A stretch of 64,000 nucleotides of DNA from Brenneria izadpanahii (GTDB lineage Bacteria > Pseudomonadota > Gammaproteobacteria > Enterobacterales > Enterobacteriaceae), in the NCBI RefSeq assembly GCF_017569925.1, contig NZ_CP050854.1, positions 3,472,001-3,536,000 on the forward strand, given 5' to 3'. Numbering within the stretch: the first letter of the stretch is position 1; every line of letters starts with the position of its first letter. Shown piece after piece: positions 18,441 through 27,210 of this stretch. The notes under the pieces were generated by a model. The model worked only from the letters and a program-made list of their open reading frames with translations. It was not told where the DNA came from and did not search any database. A program made the translations under genes and the position numbers.

Positions 18441-19814
18441 TTATTTATGCTGCCGGAAGATCCATTCGCGGATGGGTTCGATGGTATAGGCGATACGCCA
18501 GGTATTCCGGTGTCCGCTGGCTCCCGCGCTCGACTGGTTTGCCGGGATAACGGTGCCTTTGCGGAAAGTCACGTAATTGATGGGACTATTCTCGGCCGCG
18601 ATCTTTTCAAAAGCGCTGCGAAATTGTTCCGGCGTCCAGGCGCCGTCCCAGACGGCGCGGCTGACCTTCGCCCCTTCCTTTTCCAGAACCGCGGTAATGG
18701 CGTTTTGCCCCGGATAGGCTTTGTCGTCATCTTGCGATACCAGAATCCAAAGTTTCTGTTTGGCGAGCGGTTTCACCAGTTCGGGAGCCCATTGACCGGC
18801 AACCAGGAAAGAGGCCGCGAAGAATGCCGGATACTTGATATCCATCGCGATCGACATCATACAGCCGCCCGACTGCCCGGTGGTGTAGAGCCGATTACGA
18901 TCGATGCTGTATTGCTCCGCGAGCGCATTGATAAGATCGATGGTGGTATCCAGCATATCGGAGGTTTTCGAATCGTCATCAGCGATGATTTCGGCATACT
19001 GCGGCGCCAAAACGAAACAGGGCCGCCGGGCCTGATCTTCGGGACTCGCCCAGGCTATCGCGCCCAGCCCCTGATACAACGTGGTACGCGTGACGTCGCT
19101 GGTTGCGCCGGCATCGTGCATAAACAGCACCAGCGGATAGGCGGTGTTGGCATCATAGTTTTTCGGCACGAACAGGTTATAGCGCAGCAACTTGCCCGTT
19201 TTCGCATCGTGAAACTCCCGTTGCTGGAAATCGTCGACGATCGGATTTTCGACCTGAGTCGTCGCTATCGCCTGATTACTCGCGGCAATGATATCGCCGT
19301 TGGCCATCGCAACGGGCGCGGACTGAACGACGCTGGCCGCGGCGGTCTTATAGATCGTGTCGTAAACCGGTATATCCCCGGCATTTCCAGGTCCGCCGCC
19401 TTTTTTCCCGGCACTATTACTATTCCCGCCGGCGGGAGAAGAAGGCGCCTGTCTCTCGCCTTGCGACTGCACTTTCTCGGCGAGCGGAGCGTTTTCATCC
19501 TCCGGCGACAGCGTAATGATGGCGAAACGCCCTTCCGCCGCGCGGTCAGCAGGATTGGCCGATGTGCTGGCGAATACGCCGGTGACCGTCCGCCCTGCAA
19601 CGCGGAAACTCGCCGCAGACAATTTCGCGCTGTCGATGGCGGCGTCGTACTCCACGGCGACCCCCGTCAAGCGAATGCCATCGCCAAACACCTGGGTGAT
19701 AGCGGTTGCCCCCGTTGCATTGCGGGCGCCGCCTTTGGCAAAAACAGGGACATTGATCGCAATCAGCGCTCCGGTACATACGCCCATGATCAGGAATTCC
19801 CGACGTGATGGCAT
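18441..19814 (-). CDS. Tat-exported esterase, PHB-depolymerase-like alpha/beta hydrolase
   Basis: A 457-residue exported hydrolase. It opens with a twin-arginine signal (SRREFLIMG then a hydrophobic run) that matches the gene before it. An N-terminal beta-rich domain (~30-190) precedes the catalytic domain (~200-457). The nucleophile is in TTGQSGGCM, an acidic residue is in SQDDDKAYP, and a histidine is in GASGHRNTW, giving a Ser-Asp-His triad like feruloyl-esterase/PHB-depolymerase proteins. An ATG at 19820 overlaps the previous stop, but the ATG at 19814 has AAGGAG at the ideal distance and is preferred. It probably cleaves an extracellular or periplasmic ester, perhaps of plant origin. Co-transcribed with the ceramidase-like gene. 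Confidence 0.82.
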   Translation of the reverse strand: MPSRREFLIMGVCTGALIAINVPVFAKGGARNATGATAITQVFGDGIRLTGVAVEYDAAIDSAKLSAASFRVAGRTVTGVFASTSANPADRAAEGRFAIITLSPEDENAPLAEKVQSQGERQAPSSPAGGNSNSAGKKGGGPGNAGDIPVYDTIYKTAAASVVQSAPVAMANGDIIAASNQAIATTQVENPIVDDFQQREFHDAKTGKLLRYNLFVPKNYDANTAYPLVLFMHDAGATSDVTRTTLYQGLGAIAWASPEDQARRPCFVLAPQYAEIIADDDSKTSDMLDTTIDLINALAEQYSIDRNRLYTTGQSGGCMMSIAMDIKYPAFFAASFLVAGQWAPELVKPLAKQKLWILVSQDDDKAYPGQNAITAVLEKEGAKVSRAVWDGAWTPEQFRSAFEKIAAENSPINYVTFRKGTVIPANQSSAGASGHRNTWRIAYTIEPIREWIFRQHK

Positions 19815-19816
19815 CT

Positions 19817-21190
19817 TCATTCTCCTTGGTTATTGCTATCTTTCATTCGTTTCAGTTTATCAGCGATAGCGGTCGCCGCCGCCTCGGCCGCGCCTTTGGC
19901 GTACGGCGAGTTACGCGCTTCGTAGGTGAAGCGGTCATAACTTTGCGCATCGGGCATATACTTGGCCGCGCCATCAACCATCGTCGCCACCATGATCTGC
20001 GGATACGGCGATGCCGCGCGGATTTGCGCGCCGATGCTGGCGGACAGCTCCGGCTGCACGCCAACCAAAACCATGCCGCCGATACGCATCAATATCACCG
20101 GAAGCGTGCGTTTCGCGCCGATCTTATAGTTGAAAGCGGTCACGGGGCCGACCGGCTTATCTTCCGGCGTAAAGCTCTGTGAATCCACCGCAATACTCTC
20201 GCGCCGCATTTCCAGCTCTCCGCCGGGCTGCGTCGCGATGTTCCGGGCGACGCGCACAACATCGGCGCCAAGCCGTTCGCCAAGCAGATCCACCAGTATG
20301 AATCCCGCTTCATGCAGATCGATCTGACCGACGCCGCCATCGCTGTTGACCACATGCCGGTTCGCCTGAAGATAAGGCGCTTGATCGCCTGCCGCGCCGA
20401 CAAGAAACAGCGCTACCGCGCCAGAACCATAATGCGCCTCGACACAGCGCGCGGCCGCCCCGGCGAGATCGGCGGAAATCAACCGGCCGCCCGCCGAGCG
20501 CTGCGATCCGTCCATAACCGAAGACTGCACCGCAAAGTTCATCAGGATCGCCAACGGCTTGCCGTCGAGGCCGTCGATACGCAACACGCCGAGAAAAGGA
20601 TCGGCGAACCCGGCGTCATTGGCTCCCAGCCACCATCCGTGAGGCGTAGGAACATCACGGTTGACATTCACCCGGCTGGTTCCTGACCCGAAGCCCAAAC
20701 GGGCGGGCTGCAAATTCGCGACGGCCTGTGCCGCAGCCGTGCGCAGCGCCGCTTCGATAGCGCGCAGCGCGGCGCCGTTACGCGCGAGATCCGTACCGGC
20801 GGGAGCCTGCCCGGCCGAAAAGATATGCGGCGTCGAAAAGGTGTGGCTGGCGCAAACCAGGGCGTTTTCCGCCGCTACGCCCGCGACATCGGCAAGAATC
20901 GTTTTCAGCGCGGCGATCATATCGTCGGAAATCGAAGTCAGATCGACGACGATGATGCTCATCCGCCTGCCGCCGTCATCCAATAAAAGGAGGCGAACGG
21001 AAAGCGGATCGCGCTCGCCGGCGAATCCGTCCAGAGGATAGAGATCGGCGGAAAAGACGATATCCGCCCGCCCCGCCCCAGCGTTAAACACCGGCGCATC
21101 CGCCGTACCGGCAAAGGCCGCGCCGGGCCGGAGCAGCGCCGCAATACCTAATCCAAGCCCCGCCAACAGGAATTCCCGCCGTGATTGCAT
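19817..21190 (-). CDS. Tat-exported protein resembling neutral/alkaline ceramidase N-terminal domain
   Basis: A 457-residue exported protein with a twin-arginine signal (SRREFLLAGLGLGIAALL). The body has neutral-ceramidase-like hallmarks: GAGRADIVFS near the start, an ASHTFSTPH zinc-type segment (neutral ceramidases have a similar SHTHSGPG) and FLVGAAGDQAPY. At 457 residues it is much shorter than true neutral ceramidases (650 or more), so it corresponds to the N-terminal catalytic domain only. Many plant-associated and soil bacteria carry such uncharacterised members. It is followed without a gap by the esterase and preceded by a small open frame; a TetR gene is divergent. The substrate is unknown; an amide or ester of a plant lipid or oligosaccharide is possible. 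Confidence 0.72.
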   Translation of the reverse strand: MQSRREFLLAGLGLGIAALLRPGAAFAGTADAPVFNAGAGRADIVFSADLYPLDGFAGERDPLSVRLLLLDDGGRRMSIIVVDLTSISDDMIAALKTILADVAGVAAENALVCASHTFSTPHIFSAGQAPAGTDLARNGAALRAIEAALRTAAAQAVANLQPARLGFGSGTSRVNVNRDVPTPHGWWLGANDAGFADPFLGVLRIDGLDGKPLAILMNFAVQSSVMDGSQRSAGGRLISADLAGAAARCVEAHYGSGAVALFLVGAAGDQAPYLQANRHVVNSDGGVGQIDLHEAGFILVDLLGERLGADVVRVARNIATQPGGELEMRRESIAVDSQSFTPEDKPVGPVTAFNYKIGAKRTLPVILMRIGGMVLVGVQPELSASIGAQIRAASPYPQIMVATMVDGAAKYMPDAQSYDRFTYEARNSPYAKGAAEAAATAIADKLKRMKDSNNQGE

Positions 21191-21199
21191 GTCAGTTCC

Positions 21200-21322
21200 T
21201 CAACCAAACTTCAAAACCAGCTCTGTACCGCGCTTTATCGGCAGAGTGACGGAGATGAACCCGTTGCTCGGATCGCCAATGGGACTCGGCCCGCTGCCGT
21301 GAGAAGAGATTGCCTGCGACAT
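21200..21322 (-). CDS. Small open frame upstream of the exported hydrolases
   Basis: A 40-residue frame (MSQAISSHGSGPSPIGDPSN...) with AGAGG six bases upstream of the ATG at 21322, ending nine bases before the ceramidase-like gene. It is not hydrophobic and matches no family I know. The well-placed ribosome binding site and the tight fit in the operon favour a real small protein or a leader peptide coupled to the next gene; a remnant of a longer gene is the alternative. Confidence 0.4.
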   Translation of the reverse strand: MSQAISSHGSGPSPIGDPSNGFISVTLPIKRGTELVLKFG

Positions 21323-21435
21323 ATTCATCCTCTTTTGCTTAATCCAGCCGTGGCGAGGCGACGTCCGCAGATCGCCTGCCGGCCCGTTTGGGGCGAAAGC
21401 CAATTTTGCCGCCTTGAAGAGCGTGCGATCAGCTG

Positions 21436-21460
21436 ATATGGTACTTGTCCAGTACCATAT
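21436..21460. promoter_or_regulatory. Perfect inverted repeat, probable TetR operator
   Basis: Ten-base arms ATATGGTACT and AGTACCATAT flank a five-base centre. A further GGTACT half-site lies at 21468-21473. The site lies in the divergent region between the TetR gene at 21509 and the hydrolase operon, where an autoregulating repressor would control both. Confidence 0.7.
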
Positions 21461-21508
21461 TGCAGCCGGTACTGGCTGTCAATTGAAAAGCAAAAATCGG
21501 GAGAATGG

Positions 21509-22159
21509 ATGGAAATCAGCCGCAAAAAGCCAGTCCCGAAGCGAGGACGGCCAAAGGTTATCGGGGACCAAGAACGCCGGCGCTCCATCATTAAGGGAGC
21601 CTATGAGGCTTTTATCGAACTGGGTTTCGCGCGAACGACGACTGCCGTTATCGCGGCGAAAGCCAGGGTTTCGAAGCGTTCTATCTACGAGGTCTTCAGT
21701 AATAAAACCGCCCTGTTTGCCGCCGTTATCCATGAACACCAGCATTTGATCCTCGATCTGCCTCGTCCGCAGAACGAGATGTTGCCGCTGCTGGATACGC
21801 TGATCGAAATATTTCGCCTGAACGTTGATGAAGAAGCCGACCGCGCGCGGGAAGCTATGCTTAACCTGATCGTCAGGGAATCCATTCAGTTCCCGGAGCT
21901 GTCCGACTATCTGTATGAAAATGAGATCATCCGTTCCAGAGAGGCGCTGATCGACTGGCTGCGGATAGAGGCCGATCGCGGCCGTATGGCGGTTGACGAC
22001 CTGAGCGTCTGCGCCGGTATGCTGATGGACATCGTCTTTGGCGCGCTTCTGCCGCATAGAAGAGTACAGCAACAGCCGGAGCGCGCATGCAGAATAGAAC
22101 ACATCAAAAAAAGACTTGAGATATTCCTGCGCGGGATCCAAGCGAACCCGATGCGATGA
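21509..22159 (+). CDS. TetR-family transcriptional regulator
   Basis: A 216-residue repressor. After a basic arm (KKPVPKRGRPK) comes the TetR helix-turn-helix at ~25-75 (GAYEAFIELGFARTTTAVIA, then SKRSIYEVFSNKTALF). The C-terminal ligand domain is not diagnostic. It is divergent from the exported esterase/ceramidase-like operon with a perfect palindrome between them, so it most likely represses that operon and itself. GGGAGA precedes the ATG. Ligand unknown. Confidence 0.88.
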   Translation: MEISRKKPVPKRGRPKVIGDQERRRSIIKGAYEAFIELGFARTTTAVIAAKARVSKRSIYEVFSNKTALFAAVIHEHQHLILDLPRPQNEMLPLLDTLIEIFRLNVDEEADRAREAMLNLIVRESIQFPELSDYLYENEIIRSREALIDWLRIEADRGRMAVDDLSVCAGMLMDIVFGALLPHRRVQQQPERACRIEHIKKRLEIFLRGIQANPMR

Positions 22160-22245
22160 GCGCGATTGATTAAAGGCGCTAACACCGGAAGGATTGGGTT
22201 ATGGCACCCTCCCTTGCGAAGAGGAAAGCCAAGCTAGGGTGATTG

Positions 22246-22282
22246 CTCCCTCCCCTGCCAAGGGGAGGGCCGGGGTGGGGTT
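22246..22282 (+). repeat. Dispersed palindromic G/C-rich repeat
   Basis: The unit starts CTCCCTCCCCTG, turns over two bases later into AAGGGGAGGG and ends with GGTGGGGTT. Close copies lie at 28232-28268 and, inverted, at 46318-46353. All are intergenic. It behaves like a REP-type element; it could also end transcription downstream of the TetR gene. Confidence 0.7.
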
Positions 22283-22332
22283 AAAACCATCCAGACTCAG
22301 GATCAGCCGTCCAACACAACCCCGCGCGGAAC

Positions 22333-23745
22333 CTACTTCTCTTCCGCCATTTCCGCCTCAGGTTCGTTACTGTACAGGTTCATTTCCGCTTTATATTCCT
22401 TACCGTATCCTTCTTCATCCCATATTTTTATCGCGTACTTTTTCCATTCCTGCGCCAGATTATCCAACTCGCGGCTGAATTTAAAATAGCTATCGCTGCC
22501 GTCATGCTGCGGCTGCGCGCCGCTTTCTATAATGTGCTGCCGAAATTTCTCCGGATTATCGATAATCGGGCAAGGCTGCATCAGATTTTTATTAAACGGA
22601 ATATCCCGTTTATAGCCTTCAAAGAACGGCGATTTAAGCACCTCAATCACCGATTTATCGCGGATATTATCGACCGCATATTGCTGAAAGACGCAGGGCT
22701 CCACTCCGCCCTTGGCATTAATGTGCAGATAATTCGCCCCGCCGGACATACAGCCGTTCACCAGAAAGCCATGGTTCCAGAAATCGGCGATAAAGGCGAA
22801 GCGGCCGGACTTACGCAACTGTTCTATTTTATGGAAACGTTCATAACGCTGCCGCGCGCTGGGCACCAGATCGAAAGTGGCGTCGCGGCCGATAGGCATG
22901 TACTGGAATACCCAGACATATTCCACGCCCAGATCGCTGATAAAATCCCAATATTTATCGTCTATCATCTGATCGTGATTTTTACGCGTCGCCATCATCG
23001 AAGCGCCGCACAATATGCCGGCCTCGCGCAGACGATGGTACGCGGTAACTATTTTTTGAAAGACGCCGTCGCCCCGCCGCCAGTCGGTCATGTTTTCCCA
23101 GCCTTCAATGGAGATGGTCACCGCCACGTTGCCCAGATCCGCCAGCCGCTTAACGCGCGATTCCGTCAGCAGCGTACCGTTGGTATAAACCATAAAGAAG
23201 CAATCATTAAATTTGGCGAAAATACGCATAATGGCGGGATAAACAAAGGGTTCGCCGCCGGTAAAGGTAAAGAACCTCACGCCGAGATCGTAAAACTGCT
23301 GCAATATATTCATCATTTCATCTTCTTCGAAATGATAGCGGTCGCCATACAGCGCCGAGTAACAGCCTTTACAGCGTAAGTTGCAGGCGTAAGTGGGAGA
23401 TATCAGAACCAAAAACGGAATATGCGTGTTATATTCCACGCCTTTCCGGTTGCGTACCCCACTGCCGTAAATAAAGTGATTAAGAATAAGATTATTAACC
23501 AGTTTTGCCCTGGGCTTTTTTCCCATTCCGCGTAAAGCCCTTATCCATCCGTTGACCATCGGGTCTTTGTCGTGACATATTTCCGCCAGCCGCAGCAAGT
23601 CATCCTTATTATCTCCGGCGAATTTGGCTCCTAGGGTAAATATCTTCTCAAAGCCCTCTTCATCGACCTTATCAACCAGGGTTGATAATAGCGGCGACAT
23701 GGTTTTTGTAACTATTTGGTTAAACTTTGTTCCTATATTTATCAT
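22333..23745 (-). CDS. Radical SAM protein with SPASM-like C-terminus
   Basis: A 470-residue cytoplasmic enzyme. Residues ~1-105 form a helical extension. The radical SAM core follows, with the 4Fe-4S motif CNLRCKGC and GGEPF for S-adenosylmethionine binding. Further cysteines (NGCMSGG, GGVEPCVF, QPCPI) with the phrase NIRDKSVIEVLKSPFF resemble an auxiliary-cluster (SPASM/twitch) region. The family reading is firm, the substrate unknown. No obvious peptide substrate or partner gene lies next to it: a TetR gene is convergent at 22159 and a lipoprotein divergent at 24395. An unusually long A+T-rich region precedes it. Confidence 0.87.
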   Translation of the reverse strand: MINIGTKFNQIVTKTMSPLLSTLVDKVDEEGFEKIFTLGAKFAGDNKDDLLRLAEICHDKDPMVNGWIRALRGMGKKPRAKLVNNLILNHFIYGSGVRNRKGVEYNTHIPFLVLISPTYACNLRCKGCYSALYGDRYHFEEDEMMNILQQFYDLGVRFFTFTGGEPFVYPAIMRIFAKFNDCFFMVYTNGTLLTESRVKRLADLGNVAVTISIEGWENMTDWRRGDGVFQKIVTAYHRLREAGILCGASMMATRKNHDQMIDDKYWDFISDLGVEYVWVFQYMPIGRDATFDLVPSARQRYERFHKIEQLRKSGRFAFIADFWNHGFLVNGCMSGGANYLHINAKGGVEPCVFQQYAVDNIRDKSVIEVLKSPFFEGYKRDIPFNKNLMQPCPIIDNPEKFRQHIIESGAQPQHDGSDSYFKFSRELDNLAQEWKKYAIKIWDEEGYGKEYKAEMNLYSNEPEAEMAEEK

Positions 23746-24394
23746 TGTTAATACACCCTGTTCTACACCACTGATCTATTCGGACTAATTAATTGAAAAC
23801 ACGTTAAATCCGAATATCCCGCATTAAATTAGCGACGCTGCGAATTCAATGGCACATCTCTGCCAGGCTAATTAAGCAATCCGATTTAATGAATCGATAC
23901 GGACTAATTATAATCCATAAACAGAAGATATGATTCGATATATATATTGGTTATCAGAAATAATGTTCCTTATAAAAGAACCTGCTTTTTATTATTAAAT
24001 AAAAGCCATAGGTTATTATTGAAAATAATTTTATATCCATAGGTCACGCCCCATTGTTACCCTGGAATCCGGTAATGGCTCATTATCAGGCAAATCAGGT
24101 TGACCGGTGTTAACATATCAAGACAATCTTTATCGAACAGCGGTCAATTGTCGTGTCTCGTTCGTTTCCATCCCGCCTTTGACGATCGCGCTGCGGGAAA
24201 TCCGCTGCCGGATGCGGTGGCGAAGATGCCCTCATTTCCCCCTGATATATCACCGCAATACGATGAAAACGAGTGGTATCCCAAACCTGAATCCGATGTG
24301 GAAAATATTGAAATTTGTACTATCCTTTCTCTGTATAATTCAATGATTACATTACTTATTTTTAACACCTTATCAATTTTCAGGAACATAAATC
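23746..24394. other. A+T-rich intergenic region
   Basis: This 649-bp stretch separates two divergent genes. It has two direct copies of CGGACTAATTA (23781-23791 and 23900-23910), which might be binding sites, and a TATAAT at 24334-24339 upstream of the lipoprotein gene. An open frame from 24100 to 24411 exists but lacks protein-like composition and overlaps the next gene; I do not call it. Confidence 0.45.
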
Positions 24395-24928
24395 ATGAAA
24401 GTATGGAATAAAGTTCTGCTGGCTTCGCTGATTGGATTAGCTATCGCCGGCTGTGACGACTCATCCAAAGTGGATGCGCAACTGGACAAAGCGAAGGACA
24501 ACGCGCAGCAAATCAAAGAAGCCGCCGACAACAAAGCCGATCAGATCACCGATGCGGCCAAGCAGAAAGCCGATGAAGTGAAGAAAGAAGCCTCGGCGCA
24601 CATCGAACAGTTGAAATCGGAATCCGCGGCGATTAAAAACAGCGCCGAGCAACATGCCAATACCATAACGGGCGAAGCCAAAGCGAAGGCCGGCGCCATC
24701 AAGGAACAGGCCAAACAGCAGAGCGATCAGATCGTCGAACAGGCGAAAGATATCAAGGATAGCGCCATCAGCGGCGCGCAAGACCTTTCCACCGAAGCCC
24801 AAAAGCAAACCCAGGCGATCAAAGACAGCATAAACAAGGATACGGCCCAACCGACGACGACGCAGGATACGCAAGCGGCGCCGGTAACCGAAGCGGAACC
24901 GACGACGGCCGAACACGCCAATCACTGA
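24395..24928 (+). CDS. Ala/Lys-rich coiled-coil lipoprotein
   Basis: A 177-residue protein with a lipoprotein signal (lipobox LAIAGC, Cys20). The mature part is almost entirely helical heptads rich in Ala, Lys, Gln and Glu, in degenerate blocks such as AKDNAQQIKEAADNKADQI and AKQKADEVKKEA, resembling LEA-like or apolipoprotein repeats. It ends in a Thr/Pro/Ala tail. It should be anchored in an envelope membrane and might act as a spacer or in stress tolerance. I know no exact family. AGGA precedes the ATG. A strong hairpin lies downstream at 25049-25086. Confidence 0.8.
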   Translation: MKVWNKVLLASLIGLAIAGCDDSSKVDAQLDKAKDNAQQIKEAADNKADQITDAAKQKADEVKKEASAHIEQLKSESAAIKNSAEQHANTITGEAKAKAGAIKEQAKQQSDQIVEQAKDIKDSAISGAQDLSTEAQKQTQAIKDSINKDTAQPTTTQDTQAAPVTEAEPTTAEHANH

Positions 24929-25048
24929 TCCCGCTGGTTGCCTTAACGCGGTAAGCTCGCAAGCCGGCCGACGGATAATTTTCAGCGCAATGTAACAATG
25001 CGCATTTATCATGCGCTGGATGACAAAGCGCAAAACATTGCCATTAAC

Positions 25049-25086
25049 GCGCCTCTCCCCGCCTTCTCTTTGTCGGGGAGAGGCGC
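25049..25086 (+). terminator. Long perfect hairpin, probable terminator or REP-like element
   Basis: Thirteen-base arms GCGCCTCTCCCCG and CGGGGAGAGGCGC enclose a 12-base loop, 120 bp after the lipoprotein gene. There is no long T tract, so it may be an mRNA-stabilising or REP-like structure rather than a classical terminator. Confidence 0.5.
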
Positions 25087-25194
25087 TAAAGTATTCTCTC
25101 TGCGCTGGAGAAACTTGAGGCGGGTTAAAAGCTGAAGGTTCGTCATCCATCTGATTTATTATGCAATCAATTCACTCAGGAACCGTTGATTTCA

Positions 25195-25776
25195 ATGAGA
25201 ATAGGTATTTTTTGTGGTTCAGCCTCCGGCCATGATCCGATCTATATGACGGCGGCAAAGCAGGTAGGCGAACAGTTGGCGTTGCGCCATATCGCCATCG
25301 TGTATGGCGGCGGGCGCGTCGGCCTGATGGGCGCCATGGCGGACGCCGCGCTGGCGGCCGGTGGTGAAGTGATTGGCGTCATTCCTCAGGGACTGGCCGA
25401 TCGGGAGATCGCGCATAAGGAGTTGACTAAGCTGATCGTCGTAAAAAACATGCATGAGCGGAAGGCGAAAATGGCGGAGCTGGCGGACGGTTTTGTCGCC
25501 CTTCCCGGCGGCGCGGGCACGCTTGAAGAAATATTCGAGCAATGGACCTGGGCGCAGTTGGGCCTGCATCATAAACCCTGCGCCTTCTATAATATTAATG
25601 GTTACTATGATCCGTTGCAGGCGATGAGCAAGCAGATGGTCAGGGAAGGATTTATGATGGAGCGTTTTGACAAGATGCTGACTTTTAGCTCAGATATCAG
25701 TCAGTTGATCGAAAATTTCACCCACTATACGCCGCCGGAACAAAAATGGCTCTCTTCCACATCAATAGAGAAGTAA
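25195..25776 (+). CDS. LOG-family nucleotide phosphoribohydrolase
   Basis: A 193-residue cytoplasmic enzyme of the LOG (Lonely Guy, TIGR00730) family, which cleaves nucleoside 5'-monophosphates and releases free cytokinin bases from cytokinin ribotides. Signatures are FCGSASG at the start, YGGGRVGLMG and the catalytic PGGAGTLEE. ATG at 25195 gives the standard MRIGIFCG start. An in-frame TTG at 25186 is better spaced from the AGGAA sequence, so three extra residues are possible. It overlaps no gene and is followed within a few bases by a Nudix gene, suggesting a nucleotide-housekeeping pair. A role in cytokinin production is possible in a plant-associated host but cannot be read from the sequence. 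Confidence 0.9.
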   Translation: MRIGIFCGSASGHDPIYMTAAKQVGEQLALRHIAIVYGGGRVGLMGAMADAALAAGGEVIGVIPQGLADREIAHKELTKLIVVKNMHERKAKMAELADGFVALPGGAGTLEEIFEQWTWAQLGLHHKPCAFYNINGYYDPLQAMSKQMVREGFMMERFDKMLTFSSDISQLIENFTHYTPPEQKWLSSTSIEK

Positions 25777-25783
25777 CGCCGTG

Positions 25784-26212
25784 ATGACCAACGCTAACAA
25801 CAACGCCCCCAAAACCTTGCGCCTTTCCGCGGCAATCGTGGTGAATGACGCCGGAGAAATGCTGCTGGTCAGGAAACGGAATACGCAGGCCTTTATGCAA
25901 CCCGGCGGAAAGATCGACGGTCAGGAAACGCCAACCGACGCCCTATTGCGTGAACTGCATGAAGAACTGTCGCTTCATATCGATGAATCGCAGTTGCAGC
26001 ATATGGGGCGTTATCATGCCAAAGCCGCCAACGAACCCGATACCTGGATAGACGCGGAAATTTTCTGGCTATCGCTTTCCGCGCCCATCGTCCCGGCGGC
26101 GGAAATTGAAGAGGCCGTATGGATCGATATACGGAAACAGCCCGCCGGAATGACGCTGGCGCCGTTAACCGAGCAACAGCTGATCCCGATAGCGCGGGAA
26201 AGACTGGCGTAG
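25784..26212 (+). CDS. Nudix hydrolase
   Basis: A 142-residue enzyme with a complete Nudix box, GKIDGQETP..ALLRELHEELSL, matching GX5EX7REUXEEXGU except the final Gly. It hydrolyses a nucleoside diphosphate linked to another group. It starts eight bases after the LOG gene; GTG at 25781 and ATG at 25784 are adjacent in-frame starts. Co-transcription with the LOG enzyme suggests both act on modified or damaged nucleotides. Substrate unknown. Confidence 0.88.
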   Translation: MTNANNNAPKTLRLSAAIVVNDAGEMLLVRKRNTQAFMQPGGKIDGQETPTDALLRELHEELSLHIDESQLQHMGRYHAKAANEPDTWIDAEIFWLSLSAPIVPAAEIEEAVWIDIRKQPAGMTLAPLTEQQLIPIARERLA

Positions 26213-26372
26213 TCGCCGTTATCGATTAAACGCATCAGATCAGCCGCCGAGCGCAGCGGCAAAAATAGATAAGCTGAAAGAAAACAACCGCAAAACGATC
26301 AATATGTTACTGAGGTTGCGGCATACCAACGCTTGCCTGCGGCGGCGATCAAGCGTAGGATTTTGATGATTA

Positions 26373-26388
26373 AAAACCAATCGGTCTA
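26373..26388. promoter_or_regulatory. NemR/AcuR-type operator overlapping the acuR leader
   Basis: The minus strand reads TAGACC-GATT-GGTTTT, close to the TAGACC-N4-GGTCTA box of the related regulator NemR. It ends four bases before the acuR ATG, where binding would block initiation and give autoregulation. Confidence 0.5.
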
Positions 26389-26392
26389 AATT

Positions 26393-27058
26393 ATGAATTC
26401 TGAATCCTACGCCGAACTTAAACCGCGCAGGGGACGCCCGCCCAAAACGGATCGGGGCTTCGCCGACACGCGCGAAGAGTTGATTCGCTCAGGTCTGGAA
26501 GTGATAACCAAGACCGGTTACCTGTCCGCCGGCATTGATACCGTGATTAAAAACATTTCAGTTCCGAAAGGCTCCTTTTATCACTATTTCAAGAATAAAA
26601 GAGAGTTCGGCATCGCGGTGCTAACCGCCTACGGTTCGTTTTTCGCCCACAAACTGGATAAGTTTTTACTCAATACCCAGTTACCGCCCTTGCAACGCAT
26701 GCAGAATTTTGTCACCCACGCCGGTCTGGGTATGGCGAAATATGACTTTAAACGGGGATGCCTGGTCGGCAACCTGCTGCAAGAGGCGCCCCTGCTTCCC
26801 GAAGATTTTCCCGACATGCTCAAATCCATCCTGGAAGACTGGGAGACGCGCGTCGCGCAATGTCTGGAAGAAGCGCAACGCGCCGGGCAGATCGCAACCG
26901 CTACGCCGCCATCGTTGCTGGCCCGGATCTTCTGGTCCGGCTGGGAAGGTGCGGTCATGCGCGCGAAACTATTCCGTTCGGTGGAACCGCTTGAACAGTT
27001 TTGGGCGTTTTTCCTGCAAAGTATTCATAACAAAGAGCACCTGCCGTCAGAGAGATAA
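26393..27058 (+). CDS. acuR: TetR-family regulator, AcuR-like
   Basis: A 221-residue repressor. A basic arm (KPRRGRPPK) leads into the helix-turn-helix, with VPKGSFYHYFKNKREFG as recognition helix and its flank, typical of the AcuR/NemR group. The body (GCLVGNLLQEAPLLPEDF) matches the C-terminal domain of AcuR, the acrylate-responsive regulator. The next gene is acuI, as in Rhodobacter acuR-acuI, so the assignment rests on both sequence and context. It should repress acuI and itself and be released by acrylate or another electrophile. A NemR-like box overlaps its leader. Confidence 0.82.
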   Translation: MNSESYAELKPRRGRPPKTDRGFADTREELIRSGLEVITKTGYLSAGIDTVIKNISVPKGSFYHYFKNKREFGIAVLTAYGSFFAHKLDKFLLNTQLPPLQRMQNFVTHAGLGMAKYDFKRGCLVGNLLQEAPLLPEDFPDMLKSILEDWETRVAQCLEEAQRAGQIATATPPSLLARIFWSGWEGAVMRAKLFRSVEPLEQFWAFFLQSIHNKEHLPSER

Positions 27059-27108
27059 AAGACAGCCTCCTGACAAAATACAGTGACAAAAAGCAATACC
27101 TTGTATGT

Positions 27109-27125
27109 TCACCAGCACATGGTGA
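27109..27125. promoter_or_regulatory. Inverted repeat upstream of acuI
   Basis: TCACCA and TGGTGA flank a five-base centre, 86 bp before the acuI start. It differs from the NemR-type box in front of acuR, so it may bind another factor or be chance. Confidence 0.3.
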
Positions 27126-27210
27126 TTGATTCATTACATCGTTCTCCTTGCCGTCCGCAATTTAGCGCCGCAGACGGAAGAAGACGCTGCCAACAAATAA
27201 AGGCGAAAGA

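Noticed and set aside
18447..19808. A 453-codon open frame on the plus strand opposite the esterase gene
   Set aside because: It is a shadow of the minus-strand gene, whose signal peptide, catalytic triad and start are all clear.
24100..24411. A 103-codon open frame upstream of the coiled-coil lipoprotein
   Set aside because: It overlaps the start of a better gene, has no ribosome binding site and lacks recognisable domains.
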